The notes: generated from the letters alone by a model not told the origin. 64,000 nucleotides of DNA from Streptomyces barkulensis (GCF_002843305.1 NZ_PGSG01000105.1:124001-188000), one strand, 5' to 3'; numbered from the stretch's first letter, positions 13,554 to 21,929 are shown. Numbers and translations are program-made.

Positions 13554-14987
13554 ATGCGCCGCGCGAAAATCGTCTGCACCCTGGGCCCCGCCACCGACTC
13601 GTACGAGCAGATCAAAGCGCTCGTCGAAGCCGGAATGGACGTCGCCCGCCTCAACCTCAGCCACGGCGCCCACGCCGAGCACCAGGAGCGCTACCACCGC
13701 GTGCGCCGCGCCTCCGAGGAGACCGGCCGCAGCGTCGGCGTCCTCGCGGACCTTCAAGGCCCGAAGATCCGGCTCGGACGATTCCGCGAAGGCCCCGTAC
13801 TCCTCGAACGCGGCGACGAGTTCACCATCACCACCGAGGACGTCGAGGGCGACCGCGAACAGTGCGGCACCACCTACGAAGGACTCGCCGACGACGTCAC
13901 ACCCGGCGAACTCGTCCTCGTCGACGACGGCCGCGTCACCCTCAAGGTCACCGCCGTCGACGGACCCCGCATCCGCACCGAGGTCACCGAAGGCGGCATG
14001 GTCTCCGACCACAAGGGCCTCAACCTCCCCGGCGTCGCCGTCTCCGTGCCCGCCCTCTCCGACAAGGACATCGACGACCTGCGCTGGGCCCTGCGCACCG
14101 GCGTGGACCTCATAGCCCTCTCCTTCGTCCGCAGCGCACGCGACATCGCCGACGTCCACCGCGTCATGAAGGAGGAGGAGCGCCACCTCCCCGTCATCGC
14201 CAAGATCGAGAAACCCCAGGCGGTGGAGAACCTCCCCGAGATCGTCGACGCCTTCGACGGCCTCATGGTCGCCCGCGGCGACCTCGGCGTCGAGATGCCC
14301 CTGGAAACCGTCCCCCTGGTGCAGAAACGCGCCGTCGCCCTCGCCCGGCGCAACGCCAAGCCGGTCATCGTCGCCACCCAGATGCTCGACTCGATGATCG
14401 ACTCCTCCCGGCCCACCCGCGCCGAGGCCTCCGACGTGGCCAACGCCGTCATGGACGGCACCGACGCCGTGATGCTCTCCGGCGAGACCAGCGTCGGCAA
14501 TTACCCGACGGAGACGGTCAGGACCATGGGCCGCATCGTCGCCGCCGCCGAGGAGGACATGCTCTCCCAGGGCCTGCGCCCGCTCGCCGAGAGCGCCAAA
14601 CCCCGCACCCAGGGCGGCGCCGTGGCCCGCGCCGCGGCCGAGATGGGCGACTTCCTCGGCGCCGAGTTCCTCGTCGCCTTCACCCAGTCCGGCGACACCG
14701 CCCGCCGCCTGTCCCGCTACCGCTCACCCATCCCCGTCCTCGCCTTCACCCCCGACCCGGCCACCCGCGCCCAGCTCAACCTCACCTGGGGCGTGGAGAC
14801 CTTCCTCGGGCCCACCGCGCGCAGCACCGACGAGATGGTGGAGCAGGTCGACGAGCGGCTGCTGGAGATGGGGCGCTGTGCCAGGGGCGACAAGGTGATC
14901 ATCACCGCCGGCTCCCCGCCCGGCGTCTCCGGCACCACCAACATGGTCCGCGTCCACCGCATCGGCGACGGGCACCCCGCCCGCTGA
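13554..14987 (+). CDS. pyk: Pyruvate kinase
   Basis: This 477-residue pyruvate kinase converts phosphoenolpyruvate and ADP to pyruvate and ATP in glycolysis. The sequence opens directly with the barrel: MRRAKIVCTLGPAT, then VARLNLSHG, the metal/substrate motif IAKIEKPQAVENL, GDLGVEMP and the active-site TQMLDSMI. The B domain lies between residues about 70 and 170, and a C-terminal effector domain has SGDTARRLSRYR. There is no phosphate-transfer extension. The length is normal. Streptomycetes usually have two pyk genes, so I name only the family. A strong hairpin follows. Confidence 0.95.
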   Translation: MRRAKIVCTLGPATDSYEQIKALVEAGMDVARLNLSHGAHAEHQERYHRVRRASEETGRSVGVLADLQGPKIRLGRFREGPVLLERGDEFTITTEDVEGDREQCGTTYEGLADDVTPGELVLVDDGRVTLKVTAVDGPRIRTEVTEGGMVSDHKGLNLPGVAVSVPALSDKDIDDLRWALRTGVDLIALSFVRSARDIADVHRVMKEEERHLPVIAKIEKPQAVENLPEIVDAFDGLMVARGDLGVEMPLETVPLVQKRAVALARRNAKPVIVATQMLDSMIDSSRPTRAEASDVANAVMDGTDAVMLSGETSVGNYPTETVRTMGRIVAAAEEDMLSQGLRPLAESAKPRTQGGAVARAAAEMGDFLGAEFLVAFTQSGDTARRLSRYRSPIPVLAFTPDPATRAQLNLTWGVETFLGPTARSTDEMVEQVDERLLEMGRCARGDKVIITAGSPPGVSGTTNMVRVHRIGDGHPAR

Positions 14988-15024
14988 CCCGGCCCCGTGC
15001 GGCCCGACCGGCCGCCCTCGAACC

Positions 15025-15071
15025 GGGAGGCCCCGGCCGCCGCCTCGCGCCAGCGGCGGCCGGGGCCTCCC
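15025..15071. terminator. Bidirectional hairpin between pyk and HTH/LAGLIDADG gene
   Basis: Two 19-base perfect arms (15025-15043 and 15053-15071, beginning GGGAGGCCCCGG) enclose a 9-base loop. The hairpin lies between convergent genes and no U tract follows. Confidence 0.78.
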
Positions 15072-15083
15072 CCGTACCGCCTT

Positions 15084-15878
15084 TCAGTGCTTCGGCCCGA
15101 TGTGCGCGTCCATCAGTGCCACGGACGCCCGGCGGGCGACGGAGACGTTGTACGCCCCGGTGGGGCGGCGTACGGCCCGCCACTCGACTCCCAGCCGGTC
15201 CAGGGTCTCGCCGTAGACGCGCACGATGTCCCCGGAGGTGTTGGTGAAGAAGTACCGCGGGTACTCGTAACGCTTCCGTACGCCGCCCACGGGACGTGTC
15301 GTCCAGTTGGTGATCCGGCAGCCGTCGGAGTGGATGAGCCCCCGGACCAGTTCCCAGGGGTGCTCGTCGGTGACCTCGCACTGCCAGGGCTCCAGAGCGA
15401 TGCGCCGCTCGTGCTTCCTGCCCGGCCCGTGCTGGGGGAACAGGCAGGGCCAGTGCCGGCTGTAGGAGGTGACCATGACGCACCCCTGCGCCTGTACGAG
15501 GTAGGCGCTCCGGTCCGGCAGGACGGCGGTGATCGCCTCGCGGCATGCGGCGATCAGCCCGGGCCAGGCGTCAGCACAGGCGATCCGCAGATAGTGACCG
15601 TCGCGCCGGGGGTGCGCGCTGACGCAGCCGTCGCCCAGGTAGAGGCCGAGCAGGTAGGCGTAGGCGGGCCGGTCGGCGGGGAGGGACGGCTCGGATCCAC
15701 AGCGGAAGCAGTCCGTCTCCCGGGAGATGCCCGGGAGCGGCTGGATGCGTGTCTGCCAGGCGCGGATCGCGGAGCGGGATATTCCGGTCTGCCTGCTGAC
15801 GGAGTTGAGACTGCGGCCCTGGTCGACGAGGGCGAGGACGCGCTTCCGCGTGGCGAGGCCGTACATGCTCGCGAGCAT
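15084..15878 (-). CDS. HTH protein with LAGLIDADG endonuclease-like motifs
   Basis: The protein has 264 residues from the ATG at 15878, or 260 from the ATG at 15866, which gives the MYGLATRK start I remember for relatives. Residues about 14-42 form a resolvase-like helix-turn-helix (SLNSVSRQTGISRSAIRAWQ). A CFRC pair at 57-60 may bind metal. Two LAGLIDADG-type motifs follow: LLGLYLGDGC (76-85) and LVRGLIHSDGC (177-187), each with the acidic residue used in catalysis by homing endonucleases. It is free-standing, not inside an intron or intein. Both candidate start codons lie in a perfect 24-bp palindrome, and the tRNA gene is 97 bases upstream on the same strand. It may act as nuclease, regulator or both; DNA binding is the safer claim. 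Confidence 0.78.
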   Translation of the reverse strand: MLASMYGLATRKRVLALVDQGRSLNSVSRQTGISRSAIRAWQTRIQPLPGISRETDCFRCGSEPSLPADRPAYAYLLGLYLGDGCVSAHPRRDGHYLRIACADAWPGLIAACREAITAVLPDRSAYLVQAQGCVMVTSYSRHWPCLFPQHGPGRKHERRIALEPWQCEVTDEHPWELVRGLIHSDGCRITNWTTRPVGGVRKRYEYPRYFFTNTSGDIVRVYGETLDRLGVEWRAVRRPTGAYNVSVARRASVALMDAHIGPKH

Positions 15879-15883
15879 GTACG
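15860..15883. repeat. 24-bp perfect palindrome over start of HTH/LAGLIDADG gene
   Basis: The half site CGTACATGCTCG at 15860-15871 is followed immediately by its exact reverse complement at 15872-15883. Both candidate start codons of the gene lie within it, one in each arm. Such a position suits an autoregulatory operator or the recognition site of the encoded DNA-binding protein. It would also form a strong hairpin over the initiation region. Confidence 0.85.
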
Positions 15884-15975
15884 CGGAACCTTCTCGATAG
15901 GGGCAATCGAAGATTCGTTCACCTTAAAGCGTGAAGATTCCCAAGCGGTGGACGCTTTGGAAAATAAGGCAATGT

Positions 15976-16048
15976 GCCCCGGGTGGGATTCGAACCCACG
16001 CTGTCGGTGGTTTGAGCACCGTGTCTCTCGCCGCTGGACTACCGGGGC
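15976..16048 (-). tRNA. tRNA with CAA (Leu) anticodon and short variable loop
   Basis: This 73-nt tRNA lies on the minus strand. The acceptor stem GCCCCGG pairs fully with CCGGGGC, then T8 and A9, a 3-bp D stem GTC/GAC with an 11-nt loop containing GG, an anticodon stem CGGTG/CACCG with loop CTCAAAC (anticodon CAA, codon UUG), a 5-base variable loop ACAGC, and a T arm GTGGG-TTCGAAT-CCCAC. The discriminator base is A and CCA is not encoded. Bacterial tRNA-Leu normally has a long class II variable arm, which is missing here although all other features look functional. Charging by leucyl-tRNA synthetase is therefore not assured. Confidence 0.88.
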
Positions 16049-16062
16049 TTCCTTCAAAACGA

Positions 16063-16090
16063 AGGTTAGCGGACGACCGCCGTACCTCAA
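16063..16090 (-). promoter_or_regulatory. Housekeeping promoter for the tRNA gene
   Basis: On the minus strand TTGAGG (16090-16085) and TAACCT (16068-16063) are separated by 16 bases, a good match to the principal sigma factor consensus. Transcription would start about 8 bases before the tRNA 5' end. Confidence 0.65.
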
Positions 16091-16147
16091 ACATACAGGA
16101 GGTAGGTAGGCTCTTGTGGTCCACCTGGCCGGAAAACGAGGAGCCCA

Positions 16148-16828
16148 GTGAGCACCGCGGACATCCCCGAGCCCATCAGCACCGACGACGGCGCCGACAG
16201 CACGGCCGGCGCGGCCGGCGAGCGGGCGCATGTGCCTCCGGAGACGACGCGGGTCGTCATCGCGGAGGACGAGGCGCTGATCCGCCTGGACCTCAAGGAG
16301 ATGCTGGAGGAGGAGGGCTACACCGTCGTCGGCGAGGCCGGGGACGGGCAGCGGGCCGTGGATCTGGCCCGGGAGCACCGGCCGGATCTGGTGATCATGG
16401 ATGTGAAGATGCCCGTGCTCGACGGGATCTCGGCGGCCGAGCAGATCGCCGAGGAGTCGATCGCCCCGGTGCTGATGCTGACCGCCTTCTCGCAGCGCGA
16501 GCTGGTGGAGCGGGCGCGGGACGCGGGTGCGATGGCGTATCTGGTGAAGCCGTTCAGCAAGAGTGACGTGGTGCCCGCCATCGAGATGGCGGTGTCGCGG
16601 TTCAACGAGATGAAGGTGCTCAGCCGGGAGGTCGCCGATCTGGCGCAGCGGCTGGAGACGCGGAAGCTGGTGGACCGGGCCAAGGGGGTGCTGCAGACGC
16701 AGTACGGGCTGAGTGAGCCGGCCGCGTTCCGGTGGATCCAGAAGACCTCGATGGACCGCCGGCTGTCGATGCGGCAGGTGGCCGAGGCCGTGATCCAGGA
16801 CGCGGAGGAGAAGAAGCAGCAGCGGTGA
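16148..16828 (+). CDS. pdtaR: ANTAR-domain response regulator (PdtaR type)
   Basis: This 226-residue two-component response regulator acts on RNA rather than DNA. After a 32-residue disordered N-terminus comes the receiver domain: VVIAEDEALIRLD (acidic pocket), the phosphoacceptor Asp in LVIMDVKMPVLDG, LMLTAF and the conserved Lys in YLVKPFSKSD. A coiled-coil linker leads to the C-terminal ANTAR domain (RAKGVLQTQYGLSEPAAF). ANTAR regulators bind paired hairpins in mRNA leaders to prevent termination. The start is GTG at 16148 with GAGGAG upstream. The partner kinase is not in the window. Confidence 0.92.
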   Translation: MSTADIPEPISTDDGADSTAGAAGERAHVPPETTRVVIAEDEALIRLDLKEMLEEEGYTVVGEAGDGQRAVDLAREHRPDLVIMDVKMPVLDGISAAEQIAEESIAPVLMLTAFSQRELVERARDAGAMAYLVKPFSKSDVVPAIEMAVSRFNEMKVLSREVADLAQRLETRKLVDRAKGVLQTQYGLSEPAAFRWIQKTSMDRRLSMRQVAEAVIQDAEEKKQQR

Positions 16829-17279
16829 CGCCCGTGCGGGGCCGCTTGGTTCCGGCCGGTTCCGGCCGGGGCGTCGCCAGTGCCGGGGCGCGGGGGGCGG
16901 GGGGTGGGGCCGTTCGCGGCCCGGCACCGGCCCCGCGTGAGCCGGGGTGTTGGCGGGGGACGGAGGATTGCCGGATCCCCGTGCGGGCCGTGTGCGGTGG
17001 CGGGCGGGGCGCGGGGGTGGGCATTTGCGGTCCGGGGTCGAAGAATTCACGAGTCCGACCCCTGATGATCTTTCCCTTTCTGTCCGTTCTCCGGTAAGGA
17101 GTGTTCTGTTTCCGGCGCATGGCGCAGGTCACAGGGAGATCACATCTGCCGCTCTCACCTATCTGGTCTGCTTCTGGGGCAATAGATTCCGGGCCACGCC
17201 GCACGTACGTACGTGCGGACCGCGACGCCGGAACGGTACGGCGATCGTCGTGATCTGAGCAGGCTCCAGGGGGTTCCAC
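16829..17279. other. Intergenic region upstream of livK
   Basis: No supported gene is present. The first 200 bases are G-rich and repetitive (GGCCGG runs). From about 17040 the composition becomes less GC-rich, as expected for a promoter region. It holds TAGATT at 17183-17188, a possible -10 without a good -35, then the perfect 20-bp palindrome listed separately, and CAGGGGG just before the livK GTG. Confidence 0.5.
17199..17218. promoter_or_regulatory. 20-bp perfect palindrome upstream of livK
   Basis: CCGCACGTAC at 17199-17208 is followed directly by its reverse complement GTACGTGCGG. It sits about 60 bases before the livK start and just downstream of a possible -10 element, which suits a repressor operator. 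The binding protein is unknown. Confidence 0.55.
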
Positions 17280-18440
17280 GTGCTCAACAAGACCATCGTC
17301 AAGCTGGCCATTCCCATGGCCGTCGGCGCGCTCGCGCTGACCGGTTGCGGCGGAGGGGACAGTGGCAGCGGCGACGCGTACAAGATCGCCTTCCAGGGCC
17401 CGCTCTCCGGCGACAACGTGCAGCTCGGCCAGAACATGGAGAACGGCATCAAGCTGGCGATCGACCAGGCGAACGCCGAGGGCGACCTCGGGTTCGAGGT
17501 CGAGTACGTGCCGGTCGACGACCAGGGCCTGCCGGACAAGGCGACCACCGCCGCGCAGAAGGCGATCGACGACGAGGACGTCGTCGCGGTGATCGGCCCG
17601 GCGTTCTCGGGCCCGGCGGACACCGCCGCCGAGATCTACGGGGCCGCGGGCCTGGTGGCGCTGTCGTCGTCGGCGACGCGCCCGGACCTGACGACCAAGG
17701 GCTACGAGACGTTCCTGCGCGCGGTGCCCAACGACAGCGCCCAGGGCGCCGGGATGGCGAAGTACCTGTCGGCCAAGGTCAAGGCCGAGAAGGTCGTGGT
17801 GGTCGACGACAAGACCGACTACGGCATCGGCCTGGCGGACGTCGCCGAGAAGGACCTGAAGGCCGCCGGTGTCGAGGTGGTGCGCCAGAGCGTGCCGCAG
17901 AAGACGCCGGACTACAGCGCCGCGGCGAAGAACGTCACGAAGAACAAGCCGGACGCGCTGATCTACGCGGGCTACTACCAGGACGCCGGCCCGTTCGCCA
18001 AGAAGCTCAAGGAGGCGGGCTTCGACGGTGTGGCGATGTCGGGTGACGGCACCAACGACGCGCAGTTCATACAGCTGGCGGGCGACGCCTCGGACGGCTG
18101 GCTGCTGACCTGCCCGTGCACGGACGCCACCAAGGAGGACGCGACGAAGAAGTTCGCCGCGGACTACGAGAAGGAGTTCAAGCAGGCTCCGGGTACGTAC
18201 TCGGCCGAGTCGTACGACGCCGCGATGATGATCATCGAGGAGATCAAGAAGCTCCACGAGGACGGCGGTGTCGAGCGCCAGGCGCTGGTGGACGCTCTGC
18301 GCGCGGCGAAGTACAAGGGTCTGACGAAGGAGTTCTCCTTCGACGACAAGGGTGAGTTCACCAACCAGACCATCTACCTGTACCAGGTCAAGGGCGAGGG
18401 CATCGAGTACCAGGGCAGCATCGACGAGCTGGCCGGCTGA
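17280..18440 (+). CDS. livK: Branched-chain amino acid ABC transporter, substrate-binding lipoprotein
   Basis: This 386-residue periplasmic-binding-type lipoprotein delivers leucine, isoleucine and valine to LivHMGF. The signal peptide ends in a lipobox ALTGC, followed by a GGGDSGSGD linker. The receptor (Leu/Ile/Val-binding, type 1) fold shows IAFQGPLSGDNVQLGQNM, VAVIGPAFSG, the substrate-contact segment LVALSSSATRPDL and a C-terminal hinge region SYDAAMMIIEEIK. The start is GTG at 17280, with a purine-rich site upstream. It heads the liv operon and is separated from livH by 176 bases containing a stem-loop that could reduce read-through. The exact amino acid specificity is inferred from family and operon. 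Confidence 0.93.
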   Translation: MLNKTIVKLAIPMAVGALALTGCGGGDSGSGDAYKIAFQGPLSGDNVQLGQNMENGIKLAIDQANAEGDLGFEVEYVPVDDQGLPDKATTAAQKAIDDEDVVAVIGPAFSGPADTAAEIYGAAGLVALSSSATRPDLTTKGYETFLRAVPNDSAQGAGMAKYLSAKVKAEKVVVVDDKTDYGIGLADVAEKDLKAAGVEVVRQSVPQKTPDYSAAAKNVTKNKPDALIYAGYYQDAGPFAKKLKEAGFDGVAMSGDGTNDAQFIQLAGDASDGWLLTCPCTDATKEDATKKFAADYEKEFKQAPGTYSAESYDAAMMIIEEIKKLHEDGGVERQALVDALRAAKYKGLTKEFSFDDKGEFTNQTIYLYQVKGEGIEYQGSIDELAG

Positions 18441-18458
18441 GCCGGCCGACGCTTCCGG

Positions 18459-18495
18459 CCGGCCGGCGCGGTGGGTTCGCTCCCGCGCCGGCCGG
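18459..18495 (+). terminator. Stem-loop between livK and livH
   Basis: A 13-bp perfect stem (18459-18471 with 18483-18495, CCGGCCGGCGCGG) encloses an 11-base loop. It lies just after the livK stop. It may partially terminate transcription or stabilise the livK mRNA, giving more binding protein than permease. Confidence 0.6.
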
Positions 18496-18616
18496 TGTGA
18501 CACCCGGCGGACACCGCCTTCGTACCGGGCGTCCGCCTCCGTGATCCTCGCGCCGCCCGTTCCCCGAGTGCTGAACGCACGGCCGGGCGGCACATTCCCA
18601 CAAGGAAGACAGTTCG

Positions 18617-19540
18617 ATGTCCCTCAGTGAGTTCTGGGACTTCCTCGTCCTAGGGGTGGTGCTCGGCAGTCTCTACGCCGTCATCGCCATCGGCTACACG
18701 CTGGTGTACGGCGTGCTCCAGCTTCTGAACTTCGCGCACAGCGAGGTCTTCATGTTCGGCGGTTACGGGGGCCTGCTGGCCCTGACCGCCCTGATTCCCG
18801 AGTCGACGCCCTCCGGCATGGGCTCGGTCGCCTACGTCCTGATCGGCATGCTGGCGGGTGCCGCGCTGGGCGGTGCGGTGGCCTTCGGTCTGGAACGGGT
18901 GGCGTACCGGCCGTTGCGCAGGCACCGTGCGCCGCGCCTGGTGTTCCTGATCACCGCGATCGGCGCCTCGTTCTTCCTGTACAACCTGGCGGGCAAGCTG
19001 TTCGGCCGCAATCCGCTGCCGATGCCGTCGATGTACGAGAACAAGAAGGTGCTGAGCGTCTTCGGCGCCGAGCTGACGATCACGCAGGTGCTGATCCTGG
19101 TGTCGGCGGTGGCGATGATGATCGGCCTGGACTACGTGGTGAACCGCACGAAGATGGGCTCGGGCATCCGCGCGGTGGCGCAGGACCCGGAGGTCGCGTC
19201 GCTGATGGGCGTGGACATCGACAAGGTGGTGTCCCGGACGTTCGTGCTCGGCGGTCTGCTGGGCGGTGCGGCCGGCTTCCTGTTCGGCACCAACAGCCAG
19301 GTCTGGTACACGATGGGCTTCCTGCCCGGTATCACGGCCTTCGCGGCGGCGGTGCTGGGCGGTATCGGCAATGTGCGCGGCGCGATGCTGGGCGGCCTGA
19401 TGCTGGGCGTGGTGGAGACCATGACGGTGGGCCTGTGGGGGGATGACTGGCGTTACGTCGGCGCCTTCGTGGTGCTGGTGCTGGTGCTGATGGTCCGTCC
19501 GACCGGAATTCTCGGCGAGCGTGTGGGGAGGACGGCGTGA
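18617..19540 (+). CDS. livH: Branched-chain amino acid ABC transporter permease LivH
   Basis: This 307-residue inner-membrane permease has about eight hydrophobic segments, beginning FLVLGVVLGSLYAVIAIGYT, the typical LivH N-terminus. The loop GSGIRAVAQDPEVASLMGVD holds the coupling EAA-like motif (AxxxxxxxxxLMGxx) that contacts the ATPases. AAVLGGIGNVRGAMLGG, a near-universal LivH/LivM signature, follows. ATG at 18617 is preceded by GGAAGAC. The stop overlaps the livM GTG by four bases. Confidence 0.93.
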   Translation: MSLSEFWDFLVLGVVLGSLYAVIAIGYTLVYGVLQLLNFAHSEVFMFGGYGGLLALTALIPESTPSGMGSVAYVLIGMLAGAALGGAVAFGLERVAYRPLRRHRAPRLVFLITAIGASFFLYNLAGKLFGRNPLPMPSMYENKKVLSVFGAELTITQVLILVSAVAMMIGLDYVVNRTKMGSGIRAVAQDPEVASLMGVDIDKVVSRTFVLGGLLGGAAGFLFGTNSQVWYTMGFLPGITAFAAAVLGGIGNVRGAMLGGLMLGVVETMTVGLWGDDWRYVGAFVVLVLVLMVRPTGILGERVGRTA

Positions 19541-20937
19541 GCATCAAGACATCGGCTGCGGAAGGCGCCGGGCAGGACTCGCCGAAGAGCGCGACGGCGC
19601 CGCTGTCGGCGGCGGCCCGGCTGCGGAAGGTGCACTGGTACCAGGAGCCGCGCTGGCGGCGGCTCGGGGCCCTGCTGGCGCTGGCGGTGACGCTCAGGCT
19701 GATGACGGGCGAGGAGGGCACCACCCAGGATCTGTTCCTGGCACTGCGCGAGGACTTCACCGGTGTCGGCCTGTGGATCTGGCTGGCGATCGCGTTGGCG
19801 GTCTGGGCGGTGCGGGAGTTCCTCACCGATCAGACCTCCCGTGCGGTGGAGGGCACGAAGAAGGTCTCCGCCGGCCCGCTGGAGCAGATCCGGCAGGTGT
19901 GGTCGGCCGACAAGCGGGTCCGGATGGGCGTGCTGACGGCCGTGCTGGCGCTGGTGGTGTTCGGGCCGCTGGGGGTCGAGCGGTACTGGCAGCAGGTGCT
20001 GGTGGACCAGATCGCGATCTTCGTGCTGCTGGCGATCGGCCTGAACGTGGTGATCGGCTGGGCGGGTCTGCTGGACCTGGGCTTCATCGCGTTCTTCGCG
20101 ATCGGCGCGTACAGCGCGGCGTACTGGACGGGGGCGCTGCCGGTCCAGCCGCCGGTGGCGCTGAACAACTTCCTGGTGCTGCCGATCGCGGTGCTGACCT
20201 GTCTGGTGGCGGGGGTGATCCTGGGTGCTCCGACGCTGCGGTTGCGGGGCGACTACCTGGCGATCGTGACGCTGGGCTTCCACGAGATCGTCTACCTGAT
20301 GGCGAAGAACGCCGACGGGGTGACGGAGGGCGCGCGCGGTGTGAAGGTCGAGCGGTTCAGCGTCGATGTGGGCTTCTTCTCCTACGAGTGGAAGCTGGAC
20401 CCGATGCCGTACTACTGGCTGCTGGTCGTCTTCATCGTGCTGGCCATCTTCCTGTTCCTGCGGCTGGAGCACTCCAAGGTGGGCCGGGCGTGGACGGCGA
20501 TCCGCGAGGACGAGGTGGCCGCGGCGGCCACGGGTGTGCCCACGGTGCGCTACAAGCTGATGGCGTTCGCGATCGGTGCGTCGACCTCCGGTGTGGCCGG
20601 GGTGGCGTACGCGAGCAAGGCCGGGTACTTCAATCCGGAGAACTTCGCGATCCTGCTGTCGATCCTGGTGCTGGCCTATGTCATCTTCGGCGGCATGGGG
20701 TCGATCCCCGGGGTGCTGTTCGGCGCCGCGTTCCTGGTGTGGCTGCCGGAGTACCTGCGCGAGTGGGTGGATCCCAAGGACCGGTACATGTACCTGGGCG
20801 CTCTCCTCGTCATCATGATGATCTACCGGCCGCAGGGCGTGCTGCCCTCCCGCCGCCGCAAGCGTGAGCTGCGGATGGCGGAGGTGGGAGTCGGCGGAGC
20901 CGACGCGACCGGCCCGGCGGAAGGCAGGCAGCCGTGA
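19537..20937 (+). CDS. livM: Branched-chain amino acid ABC transporter permease LivM
   Basis: This is the second permease of the importer. The 466 residues exceed the usual 330-420 because of an N-terminal extension of about 130 residues with one extra pair of hydrophobic segments, as seen in many actinobacterial LivM proteins. The core has IGLNVVIGWAGLLDLGFIAFF, LGAPTLRLRGDYLAIVTLGF and the ATPase-contact loop WTAIREDEVAAAATGV, then FGGMGSIPGVLFGA. GTG at 19537 overlaps the livH stop (GTGA), and its own stop overlaps livG in the same way, so translation is coupled. Confidence 0.93.
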   Translation: MSIKTSAAEGAGQDSPKSATAPLSAAARLRKVHWYQEPRWRRLGALLALAVTLRLMTGEEGTTQDLFLALREDFTGVGLWIWLAIALAVWAVREFLTDQTSRAVEGTKKVSAGPLEQIRQVWSADKRVRMGVLTAVLALVVFGPLGVERYWQQVLVDQIAIFVLLAIGLNVVIGWAGLLDLGFIAFFAIGAYSAAYWTGALPVQPPVALNNFLVLPIAVLTCLVAGVILGAPTLRLRGDYLAIVTLGFHEIVYLMAKNADGVTEGARGVKVERFSVDVGFFSYEWKLDPMPYYWLLVVFIVLAIFLFLRLEHSKVGRAWTAIREDEVAAAATGVPTVRYKLMAFAIGASTSGVAGVAYASKAGYFNPENFAILLSILVLAYVIFGGMGSIPGVLFGAAFLVWLPEYLREWVDPKDRYMYLGALLVIMMIYRPQGVLPSRRRKRELRMAEVGVGGADATGPAEGRQP

Positions 20938-21929
20938 CCACCGAGACGGTGAAGAAGGAGCAGGGACCGGCGGGCGGTTCGGCCGGCGCCGGTGAGCTGG
21001 TGCTGGAGACGTCGGGCGTGACGCTGCGGTTCGGCGGTCTGACCAGTCTGGACAACGTCGAGCTGCGGATGCGGCGCGGTGAGGTGCTGGCGGTCATCGG
21101 GCCCAACGGCGCGGGCAAGACGTCGCTGTTCAACTCGCTGACGGGCGCGTACGTGCCGCAGGAGGGGCGGATCGTCTTCCGTCCGCGCGAGGGCGGTGAG
21201 CACTCGCTGCTGGGCGCCAAGCCGCATGTGGTCAGCCAGTGGGGTCTGGCGCGCACGTTCCAGAACATCCGGTTGTTCGGGGCGCTGACCGCGCTGGAGA
21301 ACGTCAAGATCGCGGCGGAGACGCGGCTGAAGGCCGGCCCGGTGTCGATCATGCTGGGGCTGCCGAACGCGCGGAAGGCGGAGCGGGCCAGTGACCGCCG
21401 GGCGCACGAGGTGCTGTCGTACGTCGGTCTGCTGGGGAAGATGAACGAGCTGGCGGGGTCGCTGAGCTACGGCGACCAGCGGCGGCTGGAGATCGCGCGG
21501 GCGCTGGCGACGGATCCTCAGGTGCTGCTGCTGGACGAGCCGGCGGCGGGCACCAACCCGACGGAGAAGCTGGAGCTGGAGGAGCTGATCCGGCGGATCA
21601 ACACCGAGCTGGGTGTGAGCGTGCTGCTGATCGAGCACGACATGCGGCTGGTGATGTCGGTGGCGGACCGGGTGATGGTGCTCAACTTCGGCAAGAAGAT
21701 CGCCGAGGGTTCGCCGTCGCAGGTGCAGCGGGATCCGGCGGTGATCGAGGCGTACCTGGGCGCGGTGGCCGAGGATGACGGGGCCGCGGTGGCCCCGGCC
21801 GCCGCCGAGGGGGCCGGGGCGCAGGAGGACGCCGGGTCCGGAGCCGACACCGACACCGGTTCCGGGGCCGATGCCGGTTCCGGGGCCGATGCCGGGGCGC
21901 CGCAGCGGGACACCAAGGAGCACAAGTGA
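20934..21929 (+). CDS. livG: Branched-chain amino acid ABC transporter ATPase LivG
   Basis: This 331-residue ATPase of the LivG type has Walker A GPNGAGKTSLFN, signature LSYGDQRRLEIAR, Walker B VLLLDEPAAGTNP and the switch His in LIEHDM. The AAGTNP loop after Walker B is typical of LivG. The last 55 residues form an Ala/Gly/Asp-rich tail with a repeated GSGADAG unit that lies outside the ATPase fold and looks disordered. GTG at 20934 overlaps the livM stop by four bases. Confidence 0.93.
   Translation: MTTETVKKEQGPAGGSAGAGELVLETSGVTLRFGGLTSLDNVELRMRRGEVLAVIGPNGAGKTSLFNSLTGAYVPQEGRIVFRPREGGEHSLLGAKPHVVSQWGLARTFQNIRLFGALTALENVKIAAETRLKAGPVSIMLGLPNARKAERASDRRAHEVLSYVGLLGKMNELAGSLSYGDQRRLEIARALATDPQVLLLDEPAAGTNPTEKLELEELIRRINTELGVSVLLIEHDMRLVMSVADRVMVLNFGKKIAEGSPSQVQRDPAVIEAYLGAVAEDDGAAVAPAAAEGAGAQEDAGSGADTDTGSGADAGSGADAGAPQRDTKEHK

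Noticed and set aside
15860..16048. Integration (att) site at the tRNA gene
   Set aside because: No direct repeat of the tRNA 3' end and no integrase gene is present nearby.
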